Positions 33,673 through 43,779 of a stretch of DNA of 64,000 nucleotides are shown piece after piece. The stretch is taken from the NCBI RefSeq assembly GCF_900176565.1, contig NZ_FXEH01000006.1, positions 806,001 to 870,000 of the forward strand, given 5' to 3'. A program made the translations under genes and the position numbers. The notes under the pieces are model-generated. The model saw nothing but the letters and a program-made list of their open reading frames with translations. It did no database searches and was not told the DNA's origin. The stretch comes from Thalassobacillus devorans. Lineage in GTDB: Bacteria > Bacillota > Bacilli > Bacillales > Halobacillaceae. The first letter of the stretch is position 1; each line of letters starts with the position of its first letter.

Positions 33673-35217
33673 TTATACGTGCGCTTGTTTTTGTTCCTGA
33701 ACGTGCTGGGTGACAAATACGCGGTTGACCGCATTCAAAAATGCATTGGCGGAAGCTTCTAATACGTCCTGGGCAGTACCCCGGCCGCTTGTTTCTGTAT
33801 CATTGACGGTCATTTTTACATGGACTTCTGCTAAGGCATCGCGTCCTTTGCCAATCGAGCTCAATTGATAGTCCTCCAGGTGAATTTCTTCATGGACAAG
33901 ACTTTCGAGCGTATTGTAGATCGCCTCGACACTTCCTTGACCGGTGCCGGCATGTTCAAGTCTTGTTCCTTCCGGGGTAGTCAAAGCTACAGTCGCTGTT
34001 GGCAGGTTGGCAGAACCATATTGGACCTGGAATGCTTCCAGCTTATATTTTTTGATGGCAGCACTGTCGACTTGCGTATCCATCAGAATCGTAAACAAGT
34101 CCTCGTCGGTGACTTCTTTTTTCTTGGCTGTCAGCTGTTTAAACGCTTTGAACGCTTCTTTCATTTTGGCATCGTTGAAGCGATAGCCGAGATCATGAAC
34201 TTTTTCTTTGAATGCATGGCTGCCGGAATGCTTCCCAAGCACCATGTTATTTGATTTCACTCCGACCATTTCCGGTGTGATGATTTCGTAAGTGGAGGCT
34301 TCTTTTAAGACGCCATCCTGATGGATTCCTGATTCATGGGCAAACGCATTGCGGCCGACCACTGCTTTGTTTCCAGGAATCATCATGCCGGTCAGCTTAC
34401 TTACCATGTCACTCGTCCGTTTGATTTCTTTCAAGTTCAGGCTGTTTGTAAATGGATAGACATCCTGGCGAATTTTCATCGCGACCGCAATTTCTTCAAG
34501 AGAAGCATTGCCGGCACGTTCGCCGATGCCGTTGATCGTACCTTCCACCTGGGTTGCACCATTTTCAATCGCTGCAATCGAGTTAGCTACTGCCATGCCA
34601 AGGTCATCATGACAATGGGCGGAAAGGGAGACTTTATCGATATTTGGAACGTTTTCTTTCAGGTAGCGGAACAGTTTGCCGTATTCTTCCGGTGTCGTAT
34701 AGCCGACCGTATCCGGGATGTTGATGACGGTAGCTCCGGCATCAATGACAGCTTCGATGATTTTGACAAGAAAATCTTTGTCCGTTCTGGTAGCATCTTC
34801 CGCTGACCATTCGATGTGATGGAATTTCTGTTTCGCATAAGCGACTGTTTCGACTGCCGTCTGCAAAACTTCTTCCGGTGTTTTCTTCAATTTATAAGTC
34901 ATGTGAATGGGGGAGGTGGCAAGGAAGACGTGGAGACGGGGCTCCACACCATCCTTTAATGCTTCCCATGCTGTATCGATATCACTTTTTACTGCGCGAG
35001 CCAATCCTGTCACCGAAACATTCTTGATGGTTCGGGCGATTTCGCGTACCGCTTCGAACTCTCCTTCTGAGGAAGCCGGAAAACCGGCTTCCATGATATC
35101 AACGCCGAAACGTTCCAGCTGCTTGGCGATTTCGATTTTTTCCAGTTTGTTTAGATTGACTCCGGCTGATTGTTCACCGTCACGAAGGGTGGTATCAAAC
35201 ACCTTCACATGGGTCAT
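33673..35217 (-). CDS. leuA: 2-isopropylmalate synthase LeuA
   Basis: Condenses acetyl-CoA with 2-oxoisovalerate, the committed step to leucine. 514 residues. The TIM-barrel motifs are [14 protein letters not shown] at residues 7-20 and the metal-binding [15 protein letters not shown] near 200. The C-terminal LeuA dimer domain (about 395-500) gives leucine feedback in the family. The ATG follows AGGAGGTG and is 4 nt after ilvC, so coupling is likely. Confidence 0.95.
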   Translation of the reverse strand: MTHVKVFDTTLRDGEQSAGVNLNKLEKIEIAKQLERFGVDIMEAGFPASSEGEFEAVREIARTIKNVSVTGLARAVKSDIDTAWEALKDGVEPRLHVFLATSPIHMTYKLKKTPEEVLQTAVETVAYAKQKFHHIEWSAEDATRTDKDFLVKIIEAVIDAGATVINIPDTVGYTTPEEYGKLFRYLKENVPNIDKVSLSAHCHDDLGMAVANSIAAIENGATQVEGTINGIGERAGNASLEEIAVAMKIRQDVYPFTNSLNLKEIKRTSDMVSKLTGMMIPGNKAVVGRNAFAHESGIHQDGVLKEASTYEIITPEMVGVKSNNMVLGKHSGSHAFKEKVHDLGYRFNDAKMKEAFKAFKQLTAKKKEVTDEDLFTILMDTQVDSAAIKKYKLEAFQVQYGSANLPTATVALTTPEGTRLEHAGTGQGSVEAIYNTLESLVHEEIHLEDYQLSSIGKGRDALAEVHVKMTVNDTETSGRGTAQDVLEASANAFLNAVNRVFVTQHVQEQKQAHV

Positions 35218-35221
35218 ATAC

Positions 35222-36241
<1,020 letters not shown>

Positions 36242-36289
36242 TCATCCTCCAGAATTTTATTATTTGTAATTTATTGTTGATATTTTAAT

Positions 36290-36412
36290 GGGAGGCGGGG
36301 GAAACGACTCGCTTTCCGCGGGGAAGACGTCAAGCCTCCTCGGGCTATCGCCCTGTGGGGTCTTGTCAGTCTTGCTCTTCCCGCGGGAGTCTCGCCGTTT
36401 CCCATGCCTATG
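36290..36412. repeat. Dispersed repeat family A, copy A7, inside the ilv-leu operon
   Basis: Arms GGGAAACG / CGTTTCCC enclose ACTCGCTTTCCGCGGGGAAG ... CTGTGGGGTCTTG ... CCCGCGGGAGTCTCG. It lies between ilvH and ilvC and would be transcribed as part of the operon mRNA. Confidence 0.88.
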
Positions 36413-36444
36413 GGTGAATCAACAATGCTTAAACTAATAAACTA

Positions 36445-36966
36445 TTATTTTAAAATAGAGTAGTTTTTCATTTCTGCTACTTGTGGCTGCTGGCCGCGGA
36501 GGAAGGCGGTGAGGCCGGTCCGTGCCAGTTCTTTGATACCGTATGGGCGAAGCAGGTCGATTAATGCTTCAATTTTTTCGTGTTTGCCTGTCACCTGAAC
36601 GGTCAGACTGTCCTTGCTGATATCGATGATCGACGCCCGGAATGGCTCGATGATACCCTGAATTTCATTTCTTATCTGTGCATTGCTGACTACTCGTATC
36701 AATGCAAGTTCACTTGCAACAATCGCTTTATCGGTAATATCGGAAACCTTGAGAACATCGATTTGTTTATTCAGTTGCTTGGTCAGCTGTTCCAGTTTCC
36801 GTTCGTCTTCAACGTCGACGACAAATGTCATTTTTGAAATACCTTCTGCTTCCGTGCGGCCAACAGAGATACTTTCGATATTGAACTGCCGTTTCGCTAA
36901 CAGCCCTGTCACCCGGTTCAGTACGCCGCTTCGGTTTTGAACAGTTGCTGTCACAATTCTTCTCAT
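36445..36966 (-). CDS. ilvH: Acetolactate synthase small (regulatory) subunit IlvH
   Basis: 173-residue regulatory subunit of acetohydroxyacid synthase. The N-terminal ACT domain [20 protein letters not shown] at residues 9-28 binds valine in the family. The C-terminal ALS_ss domain ends in a normal tail. The ATG overlaps the ilvB stop by 4 nt (ATGA), so it is translationally coupled. Confidence 0.94.
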   Translation of the reverse strand: MRRIVTATVQNRSGVLNRVTGLLAKRQFNIESISVGRTEAEGISKMTFVVDVEDERKLEQLTKQLNKQIDVLKVSDITDKAIVASELALIRVVSNAQIRNEIQGIIEPFRASIIDISKDSLTVQVTGKHEKIEALIDLLRPYGIKELARTGLTAFLRGQQPQVAEMKNYSILK

Positions 36967-38684
36967 GGTTTCACCCCGATCATTTCGTGGATTCCTTTTC
37001 CTGGTGCAATCATCGGATAGACGTTTTCCTGCTGGAGTACCCGGCAGTCAACGACAACTGGTTCATCGTTTGAGAGTGCTTCTGGAAGTCTTTCTTCCAG
37101 GTCCTGCTGTGACTCGATTCTCATGCCTTTTATATTGTAGCTTTCGGCAAGCTTTACAAAATCAGGCTGTGTCGACAGGATCGATTCGGAATAGCGTTTT
37201 TCATAAAAGCTTTCCTGCCATTGGCGGACCATTCCAAGTGCCTGGTTGTTGACGATGATCACTTTTACAGGAAGCTTCATTTCCTGAAGCAGGGACAGCT
37301 CCTGCAATGTCATTTGGAATCCGCCATCGCCAACGACAGCTACGACTTTATCTTCAGGAGCAGCAAGCTGAGCCCCAATGGCTGCCGGGAAGCCGAATCC
37401 CATGGTGCCAAGTCCTCCGGAAGTGACCCAGCGATTCGGTTTTTCCAATTTGTAGTACTGTGCAGCCCACATTTGGTGCTGGCCAACGTCCGTAGTCACA
37501 ATAGCATCTCCACCGGTGTAGCTGTGGACCTTTTCCATCAGCCATTGTGGCACCATGTCCGTTTCCGGTTTGTTGTACCAAAGTGGATATTCTTCACGGT
37601 AGCTATCCAGCTTTTTGTACCATTCTTCCGTTGATGGGGAAGCATCTGCATTTTTTAATAGAGCTTCCAATGCCGCTTTTGAGTCGGAGACAATCGGTAT
37701 TTGGGTTGGTACATTCTTTCCGATTTCTGCTGGGTCGACATCAATATGAGCGACGGTTGCTTTCGGTGCGAAATGTTCTAATTTTCCGGTCAGACGGTCA
37801 TCGAAACGAGATCCGATGTTGATGAGCAAATCGCATTCATAAAGCGCCATGTTGGCTGCATAGGTGCCGTGCATTCCTGCCATTCCGAATGAAAGGGAGT
37901 GGCTGCCAGGGAAAGTACCCAGCCCGTGCAGTGTGTGTACGACAGGGAGGGAATGCTGTTCAGCAAAAGCCTTCAACTCTTCGGAAGCTTTCCCGTGATG
38001 GACGCCGGCCCCGGCGAGCAGCACTGGTTTCTTTGCCTGCGCCATCGCATCTGTCAGCTTTTTAATTTGGAGCGGATTCGGTTTCAAGTTCGGTTGATAG
38101 CCGGGAAGTGAAAACTCCACGCTTGGAGGATTGTCATCCACCTCCGTTGAAATATCTTTCGGAATATCAACCACAACAGGTCCCGGCCGTCCGGTAGAAG
38201 CGATGTGAAAGGCTTCTTTTACAATTCTAGGCAGGTCGGACAGCGACTGTACCTGGTAGTTATGCTTGGTGATGGGAGTTGTAATACCCATAACATCCGC
38301 TTCCTGAAAAGCATCGGTTCCGATAACGCCGCGGGCCACCTGCCCGGTGAAAACGACGACCGGAAGGGAATCCATCATGGCATCCGCAATGCCGGTAATC
38401 AGGTTTGTCGCCCCTGGCCCGGAAGTGGCAATGACAACGCCTGGCTTCCCGGTTACTCTGGCATAGCCTTCAGCAGCATGGATAGAACCTTGCTCATGCC
38501 GTGCTAAGACGTGATGGAATGCATCACCGGCGCGATACAGCGCGTCATAAATCGGTAATACTGCACCCCCCGGATATCCAAAAATGGTTTTGACTTCTTC
38601 CTGGATCAATGCATCCACGAGCAGGTCCGCACCTGACTTTGGTTTCGTTTGGGTTTCATAGTGCGGCTTCGCTTCTACCTTCAT
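36963..38684 (-). CDS. ilvB: Acetolactate synthase large subunit IlvB
   Basis: Thiamine diphosphate-dependent catalytic subunit of acetohydroxyacid synthase, first common step of branched-chain amino acid synthesis. 573 residues. The catalytic Glu region is [20 protein letters not shown] near residue 60. The FAD domain is in the middle. The TPP-Mg motif [18 protein letters not shown] lies near residue 445 with following [12 protein letters not shown]. It is the first gene after the T-box and overlaps ilvH. Confidence 0.95.
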   Translation of the reverse strand: MKVEAKPHYETQTKPKSGADLLVDALIQEEVKTIFGYPGGAVLPIYDALYRAGDAFHHVLARHEQGSIHAAEGYARVTGKPGVVIATSGPGATNLITGIADAMMDSLPVVVFTGQVARGVIGTDAFQEADVMGITTPITKHNYQVQSLSDLPRIVKEAFHIASTGRPGPVVVDIPKDISTEVDDNPPSVEFSLPGYQPNLKPNPLQIKKLTDAMAQAKKPVLLAGAGVHHGKASEELKAFAEQHSLPVVHTLHGLGTFPGSHSLSFGMAGMHGTYAANMALYECDLLINIGSRFDDRLTGKLEHFAPKATVAHIDVDPAEIGKNVPTQIPIVSDSKAALEALLKNADASPSTEEWYKKLDSYREEYPLWYNKPETDMVPQWLMEKVHSYTGGDAIVTTDVGQHQMWAAQYYKLEKPNRWVTSGGLGTMGFGFPAAIGAQLAAPEDKVVAVVGDGGFQMTLQELSLLQEMKLPVKVIIVNNQALGMVRQWQESFYEKRYSESILSTQPDFVKLAESYNIKGMRIESQQDLEERLPEALSNDEPVVVDCRVLQQENVYPMIAPGKGIHEMIGVKP

Positions 38685-38742
38685 TTTTTAAATCCCTCCT
38701 AAGTGATAGTTGATTCTTTTAATCTAAACATTTTTAGCAATG

Positions 38743-39055
38743 AAAAAAGCCTTTTCATCCATCTCTTGTTTCCACATCGAACTAACGTGTGGAGCAAGAG
38801 GGGAGAAAAGACTTTGCTTTTCACGGTACCACCCTCGTTTACAGTATCCTCACAAATACTGCCTTGGGAAGCTGCCTATTCAACCAGTACAGCTTCTTTT
38901 GATAACAGGTGCTTAGGAAGGCACCCGGTCGGACCTAATGGATGAATCGTTCAGCCCGACACTCAGGGAGGATGTCGGAATAAGGTGTATTTCCGGGCTT
39001 CCAGCAACCCCGGCTCTCTGTGAATACAGTTACTTATTCCTTTGTTCCCGTCATG
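38743..39055 (-). promoter_or_regulatory. T-box leader of ilvB-ilvH-ilvC-leuABCD-ilvA
   Basis: tRNA-sensing leader on the minus strand. Seen in order: stem I elements GGAATAAG / CTTATTCC with AGTA and the apical AGAGAGCCGGGGTTGCTGG; the T-box core GAGGGTGGTACCGTG at about 38822-38838; and a terminator built from AGTCTTTTC / GAAAAGGCT with a TTTTTT tract at 38743. A leucine (CTC) specifier is expected from B. subtilis ilv-leu. CTC and ATC triplets both occur near CGACATCCTCCC, and I could not settle which is used. Confidence 0.9.
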
Positions 39056-39079
39056 GAGTTAACTATTAATTTGTCTGCT

Positions 39080-39985
39080 TCAGCTTACTTGAACTTTTGC
39101 ATCAGAATCATATACTTTCACACCGTCTTCGGTAGTGAGTTTGCGGAATTCAGACAACAGATGGTTGGTGACCTTACCCGGTTTACGATTGTTAATTACC
39201 CGGGAATCCACTTCATTGACGGCAATGACTTCAGCCGCTGTCCCTGTCAGGAATACTTCATCTGCTACATAGACATCGTGGCGGGTGAATGGCTCTTCCC
39301 GCATTTCATAACCTAATTGCTTCGCTAAATCGATGATTGTGTTTCTTGTAATGCCTTCCAGGGCTCCCAGGTAGACGGGAGGAGTTTTGATGACCCCGTT
39401 TTTTACGATGAAGACATTATCGGCGGATCCTTCTGTGACATAACCCTGGTCGTTCAGCATCAGCGCTTCATCGACTCCAGCCTGGTTCGCTTCCATTTTC
39501 ACTAAAATATTATTTAAATAATTCAATGATTTCACTTGTGGAGGAAGAACATCGGCACGGTTCCTTCGACTTGCAACCGATGCCAGCCGGACACCTCGTT
39601 CATAAAGTTCTTTCGGGAAGAGAGCGAGTGCTTCCGCGATGACTACGATTCGAGGTTCTGAGCACTTATTTGGATCTAACCCGAGATCTCCTGGACCGCG
39701 GGAAACAACGACGCGAATATAGGCTGTTTCCAACTGATTCTTGCGGACAGTCTCGACAATAATGTCCTGAAACTCCTCTTTTGTGTAGGGAATATTCAGC
39801 ATGATCGATTTTGCTGAGTCATATAAACGGTCAAGGTGTTCATCGAGTTTGAAGATGTTTCCGCTGTAAACACGAATACCTTCGAACACCCCATCTCCGT
39901 ATAGAAAACCATGATCATAAACAGAAACGACTGCGTCCTGTTTGGTGACGTATTCGCCGTTGAGATAAATCCATTGGTTACTCAT
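39080..39985 (-). CDS. ilvE: Branched-chain amino acid aminotransferase IlvE
   Basis: Class IV PLP aminotransferase for the last step of Leu, Ile and Val synthesis. 301 residues from ATG 39985. The PLP Lys lies in QVKSLNYLNN near residue 158, with VYDHGFLYGDGVFEGIRVYS near residue 20 and the phosphate loop GITRNTIIDLA near 215. The ATG has GAGAGGAG 11 nt upstream; a GTG at 39997 abuts that site. It lies upstream of the T-box on the same strand, behind a promoter with CcpA and CodY type sites. Confidence 0.93.
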   Translation of the reverse strand: MSNQWIYLNGEYVTKQDAVVSVYDHGFLYGDGVFEGIRVYSGNIFKLDEHLDRLYDSAKSIMLNIPYTKEEFQDIIVETVRKNQLETAYIRVVVSRGPGDLGLDPNKCSEPRIVVIAEALALFPKELYERGVRLASVASRRNRADVLPPQVKSLNYLNNILVKMEANQAGVDEALMLNDQGYVTEGSADNVFIVKNGVIKTPPVYLGALEGITRNTIIDLAKQLGYEMREEPFTRHDVYVADEVFLTGTAAEVIAVNEVDSRVINNRKPGKVTNHLLSEFRKLTTEDGVKVYDSDAKVQVS

Positions 39986-40108
39986 CCTTTTGCACACTCC
40001 TCTCTTTAACTGATTATTGTTTAAAATTCATAAAGGATTGTTGTGAAATTTATGAGCCCGGCTTTCAAAATATGTGTAAGTTTCAGGGCCCAAAACTTCC
40101 TGCCTTTC

Positions 40109-40123
40109 AGCTTTCAGAAAATT
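40109..40123. promoter_or_regulatory. CodY box downstream of the ilvE promoter
   Basis: Minus strand AATTTTCTGAAAGCT has 13 of 15 matches to the CodY consensus AATTTTCWGAAAATT. It lies about 20-30 nt after the expected transcription start, where bound CodY would block initiation or elongation. Confidence 0.6.
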
Positions 40124-40146
40124 AATTTTTTTTGAATTTGACGATT

Positions 40147-40175
40147 ACTATACGCCCTTATTTGCAGGGCGTCAA
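40147..40175 (-). promoter_or_regulatory. SigA promoter of ilvE
   Basis: TTGACG, 17-nt spacer, TATAGT on the minus strand. The start would be near 40140, giving a leader of about 155 nt before ilvE. Confidence 0.75.
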
Positions 40176-40188
40176 CAGGGTAAAAGTA

Positions 40189-40203
40189 AATTTTCTGATA
40201 GTT
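40189..40203. promoter_or_regulatory. CodY box upstream of the ilvE promoter
   Basis: Plus strand AATTTTCTGATAGTT has 13 of 15 matches to the CodY consensus, 14 bp upstream of the -35 hexamer. Confidence 0.55.
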
Positions 40204-40221
40204 TAGATAAATCAGAAAAAC

Positions 40222-40235
40222 GGTAAACGCTTACA
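40222..40235. promoter_or_regulatory. cre site (CcpA) upstream of ilvE
   Basis: Minus strand TGTAAGCGTTTACC, a near-perfect cre palindrome (TGTAAnCGnTTACA type). It lies at about -82 to -95 from the expected start, close to where CcpA activates B. subtilis ilvB. Confidence 0.65.
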
Positions 40236-40374
40236 TCGTTGAAATGACAACCTTTTGTTTTTAAAAAATATTTCTAAAAAATTTTAAAAGTATATTCTGT
40301 ATGGCGGGTGAATACCTGTTCAGAGCGGGTTGGGGAAGTTTTTGACTGGGTGTTAATGGAAAAAATATTGGCGA

Positions 40375-40416
40375 AAAAATAAAAACTTCCAGTCAAAAAT
40401 GGCTGAAAGTTTTTTA
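40375..40416 (-). terminator. Terminator after ykyB
   Basis: Minus strand AAAACTTTCAG / CTGGAAGTTTT, then TATTTTTT. Confidence 0.8.
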
Positions 40417-40450
40417 GGAGAATTTATTATTTCTTTTATTTGATTTTCAA

Positions 40451-40924
40451 TCAAGACCGTTTACCACGTTGATTCCAGGGGCGGAAGTTCATACTTCCAA
40501 GATAGGAGGAGGTATAGGAGCTTTTTTGAAAAGATTTGTTATTGGAGGGTGCCGGTTTCCGATCCAAATAACGATACAAATTTTTCTTCGCGCGGGAAAG
40601 AGACAATCGTGGTTTGGGGTTCCGGTAATCCTTGTCCAACTTCCCTAAATGGCGAAGTTCCTGAAAATCCTTTTTCTGAGCGGGAATATGAAAGTAATAG
40701 TTTCCTATCTGAATCAACAGGGTGGAATGCTGCTGACTTAATTTAGGATGATCAGAAAAGTGGAGACCGACTTTTTTGGCGCGGTTTTCCTTGAGAAGCT
40801 TCGCGATGGTTTGTTTTTTTAAATCATATAATTCTTTTGGTTCAGGTGCTGTCTTAGCGTGGCGGTTGATAATAAATAACGATTCGGCTAATTCATGGTC
40901 GGTCAAGGCATGTTTTTCTTTCAA
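40451..40924 (-). CDS. ykyB: YkyB-like protein
   Basis: 157-residue basic soluble protein. FIINRHAKTAPEPKELYDLK, then KKVGLHFSDHPKLSQQHSTL, match my recollection of B. subtilis YkyB, which also lies near ykuE. The start is taken as TTG 40924 because AAAGGAG is 8-9 nt upstream; the frame reaches 40978 without another ribosome site. Function unknown. Confidence 0.75.
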   Translation of the reverse strand: MKEKHALTDHELAESLFIINRHAKTAPEPKELYDLKKQTIAKLLKENRAKKVGLHFSDHPKLSQQHSTLLIQIGNYYFHIPAQKKDFQELRHLGKLDKDYRNPKPRLSLSRAKKNLYRYLDRKPAPSNNKSFQKSSYTSSYLGSMNFRPWNQRGKRS

Positions 40925-40995
40925 CGGATACACTCCTTTCTTACAACACTGGACAAGGGTAAAGGTAAAGGCGCACAATAAGGTGCGCCATTGGA

Positions 40996-41574
40996 TTATT
41001 GTGTTTTCTTAAGGTCCTCTAAAATCTCTTCCATGGATCCCGATTCTGTACCACTGTAATGTTTGATTGCTTCTCCATCAGGATTCACCAAATAAAAGCG
41101 TGTACCATGCATCATTTGATCTGAATTGGGTTCTTCTTCCAGCATGGATTGAAACGACTTGATGGAAAGCTGACGGATTTCATCAAAATCATAGCCAGTC
41201 AAAAAGTCCCAATTGCCAAAGTCTGCCTGGAATTTATCTCCGAATTCTTTTAATGCCTCAGGATCATCATTTTCAGGGTCGACACTGAAAGAGACTAACT
41301 GCACATCTTCAATACCTTCTTCTTCCATCATTGTCTGAAGGCGTGCCATATTAGCAGTCATTGGCGGACATACGGTATCACAATTGGTGAAAATAAAATC
41401 AGCTACCCAATATTGACCCTGGTAGTCTTCTAAACTTCTTTCCTCGCCTTGCTCATTGATTGCTGAGAATTCTTCTACATCCCGGGACATATTTTCCTCA
41501 ATTTCCTGACCGCATGCAGCAAGGAATAACAACACAGCAAAAAAAGGCAAGGACAGTTTGTACATAAGTTTCAT
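40996..41574 (-). CDS. SCO1/SenC family copper chaperone lipoprotein
   Basis: 192-residue lipoprotein. The signal peptide ends with the lipobox LFLAAC, giving lipidated Cys21. The thioredoxin-like domain has the Cu-binding CDTVCPP and a downstream His in MMHGTRFYLVNPDG. Family members (B. subtilis YpmQ/BsSco) deliver copper to the CuA site of cytochrome c oxidase outside the membrane. GGAGGG precedes the ATG. It is monocistronic or leads ykyB. Confidence 0.9.
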   Translation of the reverse strand: MKLMYKLSLPFFAVLLFLAACGQEIEENMSRDVEEFSAINEQGEERSLEDYQGQYWVADFIFTNCDTVCPPMTANMARLQTMMEEEGIEDVQLVSFSVDPENDDPEALKEFGDKFQADFGNWDFLTGYDFDEIRQLSIKSFQSMLEEEPNSDQMMHGTRFYLVNPDGEAIKHYSGTESGSMEEILEDLKKTQ

Positions 41575-41690
41575 CCTGTTCCCTCCAACCTGAAGCTGTC
41601 CATCTTCTTTAACATTCGGAATTTATTGTAACATGAAGGCTGGCGTGTTGCTATTTTTGGCTTATTTGTCATAAAAATGTCGTATTTTTC

Positions 41691-42542
41691 TCAACTATTT
41701 TTTAACGTATGAATCGTAATTTCCGGTTTACACAAGAATCGGTAAGGAAGCCGGGTGGTACCGAGACCACGGCTGACATAGAGATCGAGATTACCGATCG
41801 TATGCCGGCCTTCTACATATTTTTCAGCATAGGGTGGTGTGACAAGGTATCCGAAAAAAGGTATCTGGACTTGACCGCCATGGCTATGCCCTGATAATTG
41901 CACGTCTACCGGATAGTTGGCTACCTCATCCGCATAATCCGGTTCATGAACCATCAGAAGTACGAAAGAATCGCTATCTGCTCCCTGAAGTGTTTTTTCC
42001 ATATCCGGTTTACCAAGCATGAGATCGTCAACCCCAGCAAGAATAAAGGAAGATTGTTCCTTTTTTATGACAGTATGTTCGTTTTGGAGCAGTTGAAAGC
42101 CGGCTTCGTCCATCTTTTTCTTGACGATATCTGTGCCATAACCACCATGGTCATGATTGCCGTAAATCCAGTACTTCCCATGGGGAGCTTGCAGCTTTTT
42201 TAATACCTCTACAATCTTGCCATTCCATTCGTAGGCGTTCGGACGATCGACCAGGTCTCCAGTGAAAAGTATCAGATCCGGGTTCATACGGTTAATTCGA
42301 TCAACGACTTCTTTCAATTGCTCCAATGTATAGTGAAAGCCGATATGAGTATCGGAAAACTGTACGATCTTAAAGTCACGGAATGACCCGGGAATTTTAC
42401 TATTTGTCAGTGTTTCTTCCTGGATGGTGAGCATATCCGGCTCCATGTATCTCGCATAATAGTATGTTCCGCCGGTTAGGCCCATGAAGGCAAGAAGACT
42501 GCCGAATGCTTTTCTCAGGAAAGCTCGCCGATTCATCTTCAT
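41691..42542 (-). CDS. ykuE: Metallophosphoesterase YkuE (Tat substrate)
   Basis: 283-residue calcineurin-like phosphoesterase. The N-terminus NRRAFLRKAFGSLLAFMG is a twin-arginine signal. Metal-binding motifs run FSDTHIGFH near residue 65, GDLVDRP near 95, GNHDHGGYG near 130, and GHSHGGQV near 220. B. subtilis YkuE is exported by TatAyCy and binds the wall. Location next to ykuF supports the name. The substrate is unknown. Confidence 0.9.
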   Translation of the reverse strand: MKMNRRAFLRKAFGSLLAFMGLTGGTYYYARYMEPDMLTIQEETLTNSKIPGSFRDFKIVQFSDTHIGFHYTLEQLKEVVDRINRMNPDLILFTGDLVDRPNAYEWNGKIVEVLKKLQAPHGKYWIYGNHDHGGYGTDIVKKKMDEAGFQLLQNEHTVIKKEQSSFILAGVDDLMLGKPDMEKTLQGADSDSFVLLMVHEPDYADEVANYPVDVQLSGHSHGGQVQIPFFGYLVTPPYAEKYVEGRHTIGNLDLYVSRGLGTTRLPYRFLCKPEITIHTLKNS

Positions 42543-42735
42543 ATAAATTTCCTTTCTATATCCATGTAAATGTCTTCGGTTGCATCATATATTCCCTCAG
42601 TCTAGGTTATTATAGCAGAAAGTAGGATATGTGCTAGATTTATAGTGAAAATGAAAATAGATTGATATATTTTGAAAAATGAACAGGAATTCAGTTTTTG
42701 ATATGGAATACATACATAGTGAAGGAGGAGTTGTT

Positions 42736-43503
42736 ATGGAAGGTCAAGTTGTAATAGTTACAGGCGGTTCCAGCGGAATGGGGAAATACATGGCAAAGAA
42801 GTTCGTCCAGGAGGGCGCAAATGTTGTCATAACCGGCCGTAATGAGGAACGCCTGCAATCAGCAAAAGAGGAAATTATGGGGGATGACCCGGCTCAGGTA
42901 CTTACCATTGTTATGGATGTAAGAAATATAGAAGATGCCGAACGGATGGTAATAGAGACAGAAGCAGCCTTCGGGCGGGTTGATCACCTGGTCAATAATG
43001 CGGCCGGTAATTTTATCGCTCCTGCAGAGAAGCTGTCTGCAAATGGGTGGAAGACCGTCATTGATATCGTTTTGAACGGAACATTCTATTGTAGTCATGC
43101 CGTTGGAAATTACTGGATTGAAAATAAAACAAAGGGTACTATTTTGAACATGGTGGCTACTTATGCCTGGAATGCTGGAGCCGGTGTCATTCATTCCGCA
43201 GCCGCAAAAGCAGGCGTGCTCAGTATGACGCGGACATTGGCCGTCGAATGGGGCTCCAAATATGGGGTAAGGGTCAACGCGATAGCGCCTGGTCCGATCG
43301 AACGAACCGGAGGGGCAGATAAACTGTTTGAGTCCGAAGAGGCAGCGAAGCGGACGCTTCAATCGGTTCCATTGAGAAGACTGGGCACCCCGGAAGAAAT
43401 TGCTGATTTGGCGCATTTCATACTTTCGGATAAGGCGTCTTATATGAATGGCGAGGTCGTCACCCTGGACGGCGGCCAATGGCTCAACCAATTCCCTTTT
43501 TAA
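42736..43503 (+). CDS. fadH: 2,4-dienoyl-CoA reductase-like SDR (YkuF/FadH)
   Basis: 255-residue short-chain dehydrogenase. The cofactor motif TGGSSGMGKYMAKKF is at residues 9-23, NNAAGNF near 89, and C-terminal GGQWLN. The usual Tyr of YxxxK is replaced by a serine/alanine-rich stretch (HSAAAKAG), as in mitochondrial-type 2,4-dienoyl-CoA reductases. ATG 42736 follows AAGGAGGAG; the upstream frame is non-coding. It probably helps degrade unsaturated fatty acids. Confidence 0.88.
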   Translation: MEGQVVIVTGGSSGMGKYMAKKFVQEGANVVITGRNEERLQSAKEEIMGDDPAQVLTIVMDVRNIEDAERMVIETEAAFGRVDHLVNNAAGNFIAPAEKLSANGWKTVIDIVLNGTFYCSHAVGNYWIENKTKGTILNMVATYAWNAGAGVIHSAAAKAGVLSMTRTLAVEWGSKYGVRVNAIAPGPIERTGGADKLFESEEAAKRTLQSVPLRRLGTPEEIADLAHFILSDKASYMNGEVVTLDGGQWLNQFPF

Positions 43504-43537
43504 GGTTATACAGGCCCCGATTTGCATAGAAATACAA

Positions 43538-43573
43538 GAAGGACCACCTGAACCTGTCAGGTGGTCCTTCACT
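43538..43573. terminator. Terminator after ykuF
   Basis: GAAGGACCACCTGA / TCAGGTGGTCCTTC, a perfect 14-bp stem with T-rich sequence on both sides. Confidence 0.8.
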
Positions 43574-43574
43574 T

Positions 43575-43731
43575 TTCTCTCTTATAAAGGTTGGTTTCTC
43601 TCTTACACTTATTTCATTCTCATATAATGCAGGTATTGTCGCTTTTATTTTCAAATTTGTCTCTCTTAATCAAAAAGTTGTCTCTCTTATATGGTGTACT
43701 CTCTCAAATCCGGCATTTTTTTCTCTTAAAT
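43575..43731 (+). repeat. Phased 8-unit array 2 (GTCTCTCTTA type)
   Basis: Anchored on TCTC, eight copies begin at 43575, 43596, 43617, 43638, 43659, 43680, 43701 and 43721 (six steps of 21 and one of 20). Best units are GTCTCTCTTAATC and GTCTCTCTTATAT. The array starts 1-2 nt from the ykuF terminator and ends about 50 nt from the hlyIII stop codon. Confidence 0.78.
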
Positions 43732-43779
43732 GAGTAAAATTTTAAAGATTTTCACTTATGCGTCACTGCTTGTTATCAA

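Noticed and set aside
36963-38684. ilvB being the same kind of gene as the TPP enzyme at 60798 (duplicate acetolactate synthase)
   Set aside because: The 60798 product lacks an adjacent regulatory subunit, and its pattern and length fit the YdaP pyruvate oxidase group.
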